From: Atlantibacter subterraneus
GTDB lineage: Bacteria; Pseudomonadota; Gammaproteobacteria; Enterobacterales; Enterobacteriaceae
NCBI RefSeq assembly: GCF_007570865.1
Contig: NZ_VLPS01000008.1
Span: 124,001 to 188,000 of the forward strand
DNA length: 64,000 nucleotides
Reading direction: 5' to 3'
Both the position numbers and the translations under genes were made by a program. The notes under the pieces were generated by a model. It made no database searches, was not told where the DNA came from, and saw only the letters and a list, made by a program, of their open reading frames with translations. This document shows positions 17,439 through 24,925 of the stretch, piece by piece. How positions within the stretch are numbered: position 1 is the stretch's first letter; each line of letters starts with the position of its first letter.

Positions 17439-18509
17439 ATGGCAAGAATGAACCCCCAAATAACCTCTCCGCAGCCCGATAAAGTAGGTCTGCATATGCT
17501 GCAAAAACTGGCAGCGCTGGTGATCATCCTGGCCGGCATTCACGCCGCCGCCGATATTTTAGTACCGATGTTACTGGCGCTATTTTTCGCCATTGTTCTT
17601 AACCCCTTAGTCACCTGGTTTTTGCGCCGGGGATTTAATCGCACCATGGCGATTACCATTGTGGTGGTGGTGATGCTGATTGGCCTGACGCTGCTGTTCG
17701 GTGTGCTGGCGGCATCGCTCAACGAATTTATCGCGCTGTTGCCCAAGTACAATAAGGAGCTCACACGTAAATTACTTGATTTGCAGGAAATCTTTCCGTT
17801 CCTGAACCTGCATGTCTCCCCTGAGCGCATGCTGAAGCGCATGGACTCCGAAAAAGTCATGACTTTCGCCACGGCGCTGATGACCCAGCTTTCCGGGGCG
17901 ATGGCCAGCATTGTGCTGCTGGTGATGACGGTGGTGTTTATGCTGTTTGAAGTGCGCCACGTGCCGTACAAACTGCGTTTCGCCCTGTCTAATCCGCAAA
18001 TTCATATCGCCGGTCTGCACCGCGCGTTAAAAGGGGTCAGCCATTATCTGGCGTTGAAAACGTTAATCAGCCTGTGGACCGGGGTGATTATCTGGCTGGG
18101 TCTTCAGTTAATGGGCATCCAGTTTGCTCTGATGTGGGGGGTACTGGGCTTTTTGCTCAACTACATACCCAATATCGGCTCGGTGATATCGGCGATCCCG
18201 CCAATGATTCAGGCGCTGCTGTTCAACGGCTTCTACGAATTTATGCTGGTCGGCGCGCTGTTCCTGGTGGTGCACATGGTGCTGGGCAACATGGTGGAGC
18301 CGCGCATGATGGGCCACCGCCTGGGGATGTCGACGCTGGTGGTGTTCCTGTCATTGCTGTTCTGGGGATGGCTGCTGGGGCCGGTAGGGATGCTGCTGTC
18401 GGTGCCGTTAACCAGCGTGTGTAAAATCTGGATGGAAACCACGGTGGGCGGCAGTAAAGTCGCGGTCCTGCTGGGACCAGGCCGACCCAAAAGCCGGCTT
18501 CCCGGGTAG
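17439..18509 (+). CDS. yhhT: AI-2E-family membrane protein YhhT
   Basis: A 356-residue inner-membrane protein with about seven to eight membrane segments, of the AI-2 exporter/TqsA-like family. It matches E. coli YhhT along its length (ILAGIHAAADI, LFEVRHVPYKLRFAL, EPRMMGHRLGMSTLVVFLSLL). Substrate is unproven for YhhT. It is divergent from yhhS, as in E. coli. An ATG at 17448 is a possible alternative start. Confidence 0.92.
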   Translation: MARMNPQITSPQPDKVGLHMLQKLAALVIILAGIHAAADILVPMLLALFFAIVLNPLVTWFLRRGFNRTMAITIVVVVMLIGLTLLFGVLAASLNEFIALLPKYNKELTRKLLDLQEIFPFLNLHVSPERMLKRMDSEKVMTFATALMTQLSGAMASIVLLVMTVVFMLFEVRHVPYKLRFALSNPQIHIAGLHRALKGVSHYLALKTLISLWTGVIIWLGLQLMGIQFALMWGVLGFLLNYIPNIGSVISAIPPMIQALLFNGFYEFMLVGALFLVVHMVLGNMVEPRMMGHRLGMSTLVVFLSLLFWGWLLGPVGMLLSVPLTSVCKIWMETTVGGSKVAVLLGPGRPKSRLPG

Positions 18510-18537
18510 CGTCACCTACCTGTATTGGTAGCTGAAC

Positions 18538-18576
18538 AATAACGCGTCAGGAAATAAATCTGGCGCGTTATTTTTT
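18538..18576 (+). terminator. Terminator after yhhT
   Basis: The stem AATAACGCG/CGCGTTATT (18538-18546, 18564-18572) is followed by six T, about 30 bases after the yhhT stop. Confidence 0.8.
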
Positions 18577-19016
18577 GCCGGAACAAAAATTCGCCCTGAT
18601 GGAAATTTACTGCGATCTTATTCTGCAAAACAGGTTTTGTTTATTGGTAAATACCAGACAACACAAAATTAAGCTGAGAATTTTTATGAATATTATTACT
18701 TAAGCTTAACAAACTTACGGTTATTTCACTTAAGAATGACCTTATGCCAGACAAAATATTGCGTCATGTTTTTTGATAATTTACCATCACACCTCTTCAG
18801 GTTAATCAGCATGTATTAGCAGAAGGAACAGCGAAAACCTACACGGATGAAAAAATCATTATTTTTAATGACCTATAAAAGCTAACGCATCTGTTTTCGC
18901 CGTCCATTACACAGTTTCACTGACTGGTATTTGTGAGCCAGCAAATCATTTTTGCTCATTGCAATTTGTCGCAGTGGGTAATTGGGTTGTATTGATGAAA
19001 CGTCTATGGAGATCGT
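18577..19016. other. AT-rich intergenic stretch before the APE region
   Basis: About 440 bases without a convincing gene, markedly richer in A and T than the flanks. It holds a 12-codon opening (18847-18885, MKKSLFLMTYKS) with no ribosome site at the right distance, and several A/T runs. It should contain the promoter of the lipoprotein gene at 19017. Such A/T-rich DNA is a likely H-NS target, but that is inference. Confidence 0.5.
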
Positions 19017-19406
19017 ATGAAGAAAATCGTTAAGCTTTTAACCGCTATCGCTTTCGCAGGGGCTCTGGCAGGTTGCGCAAATACTGCACCGGTCCAGCAA
19101 GTTAACGCCACCGTTGCTGGCAAACACACCGCTGAACAAGTGCGTACCGCGATCCTGAAAGCGGGCGTACAGCGCAAGTGGGTGATGACCGATGCGGGCG
19201 CTGGCGTGATCAAAGGCCGTCTGCAGGCGCGCGATCACGTTGCTGAAGTGCGTATTCCTTACTCTGCTAATAGTTACTCTATTATTTATGACAGCAGCCT
19301 GAACCTGAAAGCCGCTGACGGTAAAATTCACAAGAATTACAACCGTTGGGTTAATAACCTGAACCAGGATATTCAGATCAATCTGTCCGCTGGCGCGAAC
19401 CTGTAA
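19017..19406 (+). CDS. Small lipoprotein upstream of the APE cluster
   Basis: A 129-residue protein with a lipoprotein signal (VKLLTAIAFAGALAGC; Cys near residue 19) and a compact, charged mature part rich in beta-prone stretches (IPYSANSYSIIYDSS). GGAG precedes the ATG at the right distance. A strong terminator separates it from the methyltransferase gene. Its place before the APE operon would make it the first cluster gene by letter order (apeA), but that assignment is not secure. The function is not recognised. Confidence 0.8.
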   Translation: MKKIVKLLTAIAFAGALAGCANTAPVQQVNATVAGKHTAEQVRTAILKAGVQRKWVMTDAGAGVIKGRLQARDHVAEVRIPYSANSYSIIYDSSLNLKAADGKIHKNYNRWVNNLNQDIQINLSAGANL

Positions 19407-19421
19407 TTTCAATGAATTAAC

Positions 19422-19448
19422 AACCGGCCTGGTAAGGCCGGTTTTTTT
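19422..19448 (+). terminator. Strong terminator between lipoprotein and APE operon
   Basis: The stem AACCGGCCT/AGGCCGGTT (19422-19430, 19435-19443) with loop GGTA is followed by a run of T. It lies only 27 bases before the methyltransferase start, so the APE operon either has a promoter close to it or depends on read-through. Confidence 0.87.
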
Positions 19449-19474
19449 GTTTACCTCTGGTTAAGGAACGCACC

Positions 19475-20545
19475 GTGCGTCATCACTACGATCGGGATAC
19501 ACTCTCCGCGCTGGATGCTATTACCGAAGCGCAACGCATCGCGTTTGCGCCGATGTTATTTCAAACGGCGGTGATATTACGCGACAGCGGCATTCTCGGT
19601 TTTCTCGATAAACAGGGAAAAGCGGGAGCCACATTAGAAAACATCGAAGAAAATTGTACTCTCGATAAATATGCGGTTAGCGTACTGCTGGATATGGGTT
19701 TGAGTGGCCGTATTGTCACCCAGGAAAACGAACATTATCGCATCGCTAAGGTCGGACATTTCTTACTTCACGACCCGATGACCCGCGTGAATATGGATTT
19801 CACCCGCGATGTTTGTTATCAAGGGCTGTTTTTTCTCCAGGATGCATTGCGCAACGGAAAGCCGGAAGGGCTAAAAGTTTTTGGCGACTGGCCGACAATC
19901 TATCCAGCGCTGTCGCAATTACCCGAACCGGCGCGCAGCAGTTGGTTCGCCTTCGATCACTATTATTCTGACGCGGCTTTTAACGCGGCACTGCCGCATG
20001 TCTTTGAGCTGGCACCAGAAAAACTGTACGACGTGGGCGGAAATACCGGCAAATGGGCCATTCGCTGCTGCCGTTATAATCCGGCGGTAAACGTCACTAT
20101 TCTGGATTTGCCGCAGCAAATTGCGCTGGCGCAGGAAAATATTGCGGCCAACGGTCTGAGCGATCGTATCGATTTCCATCCGGTGGATATGCTCAGCGAC
20201 GCGCCGCTGCCCAATGAGGCCGACGTCTGGTGGATGAGCCAGTTCCTCGACTGCTTCTCGGCACAACAAATCATGGTCCTGCTGGGGAATATCGCCAGCG
20301 TCATGAAGCCCGGTGCCCGCGTTTGCATCATGGAGCTGTTCTGGGATGCGCAAAAATTTGAAGCCGCCGCATTCAGCCTGAACGCGTCATCGCTCTATTT
20401 CACCACGATGGCGAATGGCAACAGTCGTTTTTATAGCGCCGCCACGTTTATCAAACTGGTGGAGCAGGCAGGGTTTGAAATTGAACAACGGCTCGACGAT
20501 CTGGGCGTTGGGCACACGCTGTTAGTGTGTCGCAAAAAAGCGTAA
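19475..20545 (+). CDS. apeB: APE cluster SAM-dependent O-methyltransferase-like protein
   Basis: A 356-residue protein of the class with an N-terminal winged-helix dimerisation region (residues 20-100) and a C-terminal Rossmann methyltransferase domain. The SAM-binding loop is YDVGGNTGKW, followed by ILDLPQQ and DVWWMSQFLDCF. It could methylate the aryl head group of the polyene, a modification seen in several APE pigments; this is inference. It begins with GTG after AAGGAACGCACC. The symbol is assigned by position relative to apeC. Confidence 0.8.
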   Translation: MRHHYDRDTLSALDAITEAQRIAFAPMLFQTAVILRDSGILGFLDKQGKAGATLENIEENCTLDKYAVSVLLDMGLSGRIVTQENEHYRIAKVGHFLLHDPMTRVNMDFTRDVCYQGLFFLQDALRNGKPEGLKVFGDWPTIYPALSQLPEPARSSWFAFDHYYSDAAFNAALPHVFELAPEKLYDVGGNTGKWAIRCCRYNPAVNVTILDLPQQIALAQENIAANGLSDRIDFHPVDMLSDAPLPNEADVWWMSQFLDCFSAQQIMVLLGNIASVMKPGARVCIMELFWDAQKFEAAAFSLNASSLYFTTMANGNSRFYSAATFIKLVEQAGFEIEQRLDDLGVGHTLLVCRKKA

Positions 20546-20595
20546 CGGGCGGCGTAGCTGCATAAACAGAAACAAAAAGCGCGGAAAGCGTGTAG

Positions 20596-21318
20596 ATGAA
20601 ATTTTCACTCAACATCATTGACTGGCAAGCCAGAGCGCCGGGGCTCAGCGATGCCGCAGACTGGCGCGCCTGGGCGCAACAGGATCGGGAAATCGATCCG
20701 GCGTCCCCGTATGCCAAACCCAGCGAATTGCCGATGATGACCAGCCGCCGTCTTAACTCAGGCAGCCGCCTGGCGGTGGACAGCGGTCTGGCGATGCTGC
20801 GCCGCCACGCGCCGGATGCGGTGCTGTTTACCAGCCGTCACGGCGAGCTGGAGCGCAATCTGCGCATTCTGGACGCCATCGCCGCCGCGCAGCCCATCTC
20901 CCCCACCGACTTCGCCATGTCAGTGCATAACTCGTCGGTAGGCAATCTGACCATTACCGCGAAGCAGCCGCTGACGTCGTCCTCGCTCTCCGCGGGCCAG
21001 GACACCTTCCAGCAAGGATTGATTGAAGCGCTGACGCTGTTCCAGGCGGGCTATCAGCGGGTGCTGATGGTGGATTTCGACGGTCTGCTGCCCGCGTTTT
21101 ACCACCCTCACCTGCCCGCCAACATGCCCACCTGGGCGTGGTCGCTGGCACTGGTGCTGGAAGCGGGTAACCAACTGCGCTGCGAAACCCACCCCCACGA
21201 TCTGCGCCGTGAAGCGCCGCTGCCGCAGGGATTACAGTTCCTGCGCGGCTGGCTGAAAGACGACGCAGCGTTCAGCGTGGACGGCGAACGCGCGGACTGG
21301 CGGTGGAGCAAATCATGA
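20596..21318 (+). CDS. apeC: APE chain-length-factor-like ketosynthase partner
   Basis: A 240-residue protein matching only the N-terminal half of ketoacyl synthases. Around the position where a ketosynthase has its nucleophilic Cys, this protein reads SSSLSAGQDTF with no cysteine, and the C-terminal His motifs are absent. This fits a non-catalytic chain-length factor, as reported for ApeC acting with ApeO in aryl polyene synthesis. The stop overlaps the next start (ATGA). It is short compared with type II chain-length factors. Confidence 0.82.
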   Translation: MKFSLNIIDWQARAPGLSDAADWRAWAQQDREIDPASPYAKPSELPMMTSRRLNSGSRLAVDSGLAMLRRHAPDAVLFTSRHGELERNLRILDAIAAAQPISPTDFAMSVHNSSVGNLTITAKQPLTSSSLSAGQDTFQQGLIEALTLFQAGYQRVLMVDFDGLLPAFYHPHLPANMPTWAWSLALVLEAGNQLRCETHPHDLRREAPLPQGLQFLRGWLKDDAAFSVDGERADWRWSKS

Positions 21319-22133
21319 CTCGCATTCTGGCGCAGATGAACTGGCTGTGGCGCCTGGTGATGACCGGCGTTTGCTTTGCGCTGTTCGGCCTCGGCGGGCT
21401 GCTGCTCTCCGTGGTCTGGTTCAATCTTCTGCTGCTGGTGCAACGCAATCCGGACACGCGCCGCCGCCTTGCGCGCCGCAGCATCGCGGCCAGCTTCCGC
21501 TTCTTCCTGCGCGCGGCGCGAGCGGTAGGCGTGCTGGATTACCGCATCGAAGGCAAATCGGTGCTGGATAACGAGCGCGGCTGCCTGGTGGTGGCCAATC
21601 ACCCGACACTGATCGACTACGTGCTGATCGCCTCGGTGATGCCGGAAACCGACTGTCTGGTGAAGAACGCGCTGCTGAAAAACCCGTTTCTCGGCGGCGT
21701 GGTACGGGCGGCGGATTACCTGGTTAACGACCAGGCGGATGCGCTGCTGCCCGCCTGCCGTGAACGGCTCGCCCGGGGCGAAACCGTGCTGATTTTCCCG
21801 GAAGGCACCCGCAGCGTGCCCGGCCAGCCGCTGACGCTCCAGCGCGGCGCGGCCAATATCGCGGTGCGCTGCCACAGCGACTTACGGGTAGTGCATATCC
21901 TTTGCAGCGAACACCTGCTGGACAAGCACAGCCGCTGGTATGACGTTCCGCCCCGCAAGCCGCTGTTCGAGGTGGTGGTGCGCGAGCGTATTCATACCCA
22001 ACACTTTTACGATCCGACGTTGGATCAAGAGCCCGCGCTGGCGGCTCGCAAACTTAATCGACACCTTTTGCACCAATTAACACCAGGCCTGACGCCTGGC
22101 CCAGGAAACAACGATGCAAGCGCTCTACTCTGA
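21315..22133 (+). CDS. apeD: APE cluster acyltransferase (PlsC-like)
   Basis: A 272-residue membrane-associated acyltransferase with one N-terminal hydrophobic segment. Family motifs are NHPTLIDYV (a variant of NHxxxxD, residues about 97-103) and FPEGTRS. It may attach the polyene to a lipid or glycolipid carrier. The ATG overlaps the apeC stop and is preceded by GGTGGAG; a GTG twelve bases upstream is less likely. The gene overlaps the first ACP gene by 20 bases. Confidence 0.85.
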   Translation: MTRILAQMNWLWRLVMTGVCFALFGLGGLLLSVVWFNLLLLVQRNPDTRRRLARRSIAASFRFFLRAARAVGVLDYRIEGKSVLDNERGCLVVANHPTLIDYVLIASVMPETDCLVKNALLKNPFLGGVVRAADYLVNDQADALLPACRERLARGETVLIFPEGTRSVPGQPLTLQRGAANIAVRCHSDLRVVHILCSEHLLDKHSRWYDVPPRKPLFEVVVRERIHTQHFYDPTLDQEPALAARKLNRHLLHQLTPGLTPGPGNNDASALL

Positions 22134-22371
22134 AATCAAAAATCTGATTATCACTACCCTGAACCTCGACGAACTGTCCGCCGATGATATTGACGCCGAT
22201 GCGCCGCTGTTTGGCGACGGTCTGGGCCTGGACTCCATCGACGCGCTGGAATTAGGGCTGGCCGTGAAGACCCAGTATGGCGTGGTGCTTTCCGCCGAAA
22301 GCGAAGAGATGCGCCAGCATTTCTATTCCGTCGCCACGCTGGCTGCTTTCATTGATTCTCAACGCGCCTGA
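22114..22371 (+). CDS. apeE: APE acyl carrier protein 1
   Basis: An 85-residue acidic acyl carrier protein. The phosphopantetheine attachment site is Ser41 in GLGLDSIDALEL. It carries the growing polyene chain or its aryl starter for the type II synthase, after activation by the phosphopantetheinyl transferase at the end of the cluster. It lies directly before a second ACP gene. Confidence 0.92.
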   Translation: MQALYSEIKNLIITTLNLDELSADDIDADAPLFGDGLGLDSIDALELGLAVKTQYGVVLSAESEEMRQHFYSVATLAAFIDSQRA

Positions 22372-22384
22372 AGACGAGCACGAT

Positions 22385-22636
22385 ATGGTTGATAAACACG
22401 CGATTTACCAGGAAGTCTCCGCACTTCTGACCCAGCTTTTCGAAATTCCCGCCGAGGACATCTCCCCCGAGGCGCGTCTGTACGAGGATCTGGAACTCGA
22501 CAGCATCGACGCCGTGGACATGGTGGTGCATCTGCAAAAGAAAACCGGCAAAAAAATCAAACCGGAAACGTTCAAATCGGTGCGTACCGTTCAGGACGTG
22601 GTGGACGCGGTTGAGCGTCTGCTGAACGACGCGTAA
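22385..22636 (+). CDS. apeF: APE acyl carrier protein 2
   Basis: An 83-residue acyl carrier protein with attachment Ser40 in LELDSIDAVDM and the basic second half KKTGKKIKPETFKS. The ATG at 22385 gives the family size; a longer opening in the same frame overlaps apeE and is rejected. Two ACPs per cluster is the rule for this APE type, one being specialised for the starter or the elongation cycle. Confidence 0.92.
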   Translation: MVDKHAIYQEVSALLTQLFEIPAEDISPEARLYEDLELDSIDAVDMVVHLQKKTGKKIKPETFKSVRTVQDVVDAVERLLNDA

Positions 22637-22639
22637 CCG

Positions 22640-23230
22640 ATGCTGCACGCTGCCCTTACGGTCGCGCGGCGTCTGACGCAGCCGGCCATCGCCCTGGTGA
22701 TGGTCGCCTGGCCGTTCATTATCTGGTTCGGCATCACGCATCACGCCCTCGCCTGGCTGCTGCCGGTGATGGTGCTGCTGCTGTTGATTCGCCTGCGCCA
22801 GGCGCGGCTGCGCGGCGGCCCGCTGCGGCTGATTGCCAAAGGCGTGGCCCTGACCGGCGTGGTGCTGTGCGTGGCGAGTCTGGTACTGCGCAGCCATCAC
22901 CTGCTGCTGTGGTATCCGGTGGTGGTGAACACGCTGCTGCTGGGGATGTTCGGCGCGTCGCTGTGGAGCAGCATGCCGCTGGTGGAGCGCATCGCCCGCC
23001 TGAAAGAACCCGACCTGCCCCCTGCGGGCGTGCGCTATACCCGGCGCGTGACGCAGGTCTGGTGCGGCTTTTTTATTGTTAACGGCAGTGTCGCGGCCTT
23101 TACCTGCGGGTACGGCGACACCGATCTCTGGACCCTGTGGAACGGCATGATCGCCTATCTGTTGATGGGCGCTTTGATGGCGGGGGAATGGCTGGTGCGC
23201 CAACGCGTGATCCAGCGGGACGTATCATGA
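22640..23230 (+). CDS. apeG: APE cluster integral membrane protein
   Basis: A 196-residue protein with about five or six membrane segments (for example IALVMVAWPFIIWFGI and WLLPVMVLLLLI). It has no catalytic motif that can be named. It starts 4 bases after apeF and overlaps apeH (ATGA). It probably takes part in membrane assembly or export of the pigment; this is inferred from context only. The symbol is by position. Confidence 0.78.
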   Translation: MLHAALTVARRLTQPAIALVMVAWPFIIWFGITHHALAWLLPVMVLLLLIRLRQARLRGGPLRLIAKGVALTGVVLCVASLVLRSHHLLLWYPVVVNTLLLGMFGASLWSSMPLVERIARLKEPDLPPAGVRYTRRVTQVWCGFFIVNGSVAAFTCGYGDTDLWTLWNGMIAYLLMGALMAGEWLVRQRVIQRDVS

Positions 23231-24585
23231 TAAGCACCTTACCTCTGGGGCAGTGGCTGAGCACGCAGCGCCCCGACGACACGCCCGTCGCCTGGCTGGG
23301 CGACCACACCTGGACGCTGGGCCAGATGCGCCACGACGTGGCAACGCTCACCCACCATCTGCGGGCGCAGACCGGGGCACGCTGGGCGCTGTGCTTTGAA
23401 GACAGCTATCTGTTTATCGTGGCGCTGCTCGGCGCGCTGCACGCGGGCAAAACGCCGGTGATCCCCGGCCACAGCCGCCTGTCGCTGCTGGACGAGCAGC
23501 GTGAACTGTTTAACGGCGTCCTGAGCGACCGCACCCTCGGCTGGAATGGCCCGATGGTGGTGGTGGCCTCGGCGAAGCGTTCGTCCGGGGCGATCGACCT
23601 GCCGACGATCGATCCCGAGAGTTACGTCGAGATCTTCACCTCTGGATCCACCGGTACACCGCGCCGGGTGATCAAGCCCATCGCGTCGCTTGACCGCGAA
23701 GCCGCGCTGCTGGCGGAACGCTTCGCTGAACGGCTGGCGGGCTGCCGGATTGTCGCCTCGGTGGTGCCGCAGCATCTTTACGGGCTGACGTTCCGCATCT
23801 TCCTGCCGATGTCTCTCGGTTTGCCGCTGCACGCCGCCATGACCTATTACGCCGAACAGCTGGTGGCGCTGCCCGCCACCCACCGCTACGGCTTTATCAG
23901 CAGCCCGGCGTTTTTAAAGCGGCTCGATCACACCCTGACGCCACCGCCGATTGCCCTGATTGTCTCCGCGGGCGGCATGCTGCCCTGGGGCGATGTAGTG
24001 CAAACGCAAGCATGGGCCAACGTCACGCCGGATGAAATTTACGGCAGCACCGAAACCGGCATTCTCGCCTGGCGCTATCGCTCCGATGACGATACGCCCT
24101 GGCTGCCCTTCACCGGGATGCGCTTCGAGCAGGAAAACGACGCCTGGCGGGCATTCTCCCCGCTGATCCCCGATCCCGCCGGACTGCTGCTGGACGATAA
24201 TCTGGCCTTTGAAGACAACGGCCTGTTTCGCCTTCATGGCCGCCGGGGCCGGGTAGTGAAAATCGAAGAAAAACGTATTTCGCTGTGCGAAGTGGAACAA
24301 CGGCTGCTGGCGCTGGACGGCATCGTTGAGGCCGCCGCCCTGCCCATCACCCGTAACGGTCGCCAGGGCATCGGCGTGCTGGTGGTGGTGGATGACGCTA
24401 CCCGCGCCCGTCTCAGCGCCGCCGCAGGCAAACAGCTGGAGCTGGCCTGGCGCAAAGCGCTAATTCCCTGGCTGGAGCCGGTGGCGATCCCGCGCTACTG
24501 GCGGGTGATCGACACGATCCCGGTTAACAGCATGAATAAACGCGTCTATGCGCAACTGCAGGAGTTTTTCCATGACCCCGCATGA
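23227..24585 (+). CDS. apeH: APE aryl-acid AMP ligase
   Basis: A 452-residue member of the acyl-adenylate family. The P-loop is FTSGSTGTPRRVIK and the adenine motif is YGSTETG; a C-terminal lysine-bearing NSMNKRVY region follows. In APE pathways this enzyme activates 4-hydroxybenzoate-like starter acid and loads it onto an ACP. The start at 23227 overlaps the apeG stop, and its 3' end overlaps apeI by 14 bases. Confidence 0.9.
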   Translation: MISTLPLGQWLSTQRPDDTPVAWLGDHTWTLGQMRHDVATLTHHLRAQTGARWALCFEDSYLFIVALLGALHAGKTPVIPGHSRLSLLDEQRELFNGVLSDRTLGWNGPMVVVASAKRSSGAIDLPTIDPESYVEIFTSGSTGTPRRVIKPIASLDREAALLAERFAERLAGCRIVASVVPQHLYGLTFRIFLPMSLGLPLHAAMTYYAEQLVALPATHRYGFISSPAFLKRLDHTLTPPPIALIVSAGGMLPWGDVVQTQAWANVTPDEIYGSTETGILAWRYRSDDDTPWLPFTGMRFEQENDAWRAFSPLIPDPAGLLLDDNLAFEDNGLFRLHGRRGRVVKIEEKRISLCEVEQRLLALDGIVEAAALPITRNGRQGIGVLVVVDDATRARLSAAAGKQLELAWRKALIPWLEPVAIPRYWRVIDTIPVNSMNKRVYAQLQEFFHDPA

Positions 24586-24925
24586 AATCGCCCGCACGCG
24601 GCTGGCTCCCCATCGCTGGGAGCTTCACTTGCGCCTCGATCCGGCGCTGTTCTGGTTTAAAGGCCATTTCGCCGTGCAGCCGCTGCTGCCGGGGGTGGCC
24701 CAGCTCGACTGGGTAATGCATTACGCCCGGGAACTGCTGGTCCCGGAGGCCCGGTTCCATAAAATCATCAACGTGAAATTTCAGGCTCCGCTGCTGCCGG
24801 AAAACGAGGTGTGTTTAACCCTCGACTGGCAGCCGGAGCGCCACACGCTCTCCTTTAGCTATCAGCGCCTGTGCGGTGAACAGCGTCTGCCTGCCAGCAG
24901 CGGGAAAATCCGGTTATGCCAGTAA
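24572..24925 (+). CDS. apeI: APE 3-hydroxyacyl dehydratase subunit
   Basis: A 117-residue hot-dog-fold protein of the FabZ-like kind. The catalytic-type region reads FKGHFAVQPLLPGVAQLDW, with the active-site His in GHF. It is reported in APE systems to work as a heterodimer with the second dehydratase (ApeP). AGGAGTTTTTCC precedes the ATG, which decides the start against a longer opening. Overlaps on both sides show tight translational coupling. Confidence 0.88.
   Translation: MTPHEIARTRLAPHRWELHLRLDPALFWFKGHFAVQPLLPGVAQLDWVMHYARELLVPEARFHKIINVKFQAPLLPENEVCLTLDWQPERHTLSFSYQRLCGEQRLPASSGKIRLCQ

Noticed and set aside
18847-18885. A 12-codon frame MKKSLFLMTYKS before the lipoprotein gene
   Set aside because: It is too short, and its possible ribosome site (AGAAGGA) is about 20 bases too far upstream. 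It may be a chance opening in AT-rich DNA.
22349-23203. A 284-residue minus-strand frame across apeF and apeG
   Set aside because: It is antisense to well-supported genes and dominated by His, Gln and Arg; no signal or ribosome site supports it.
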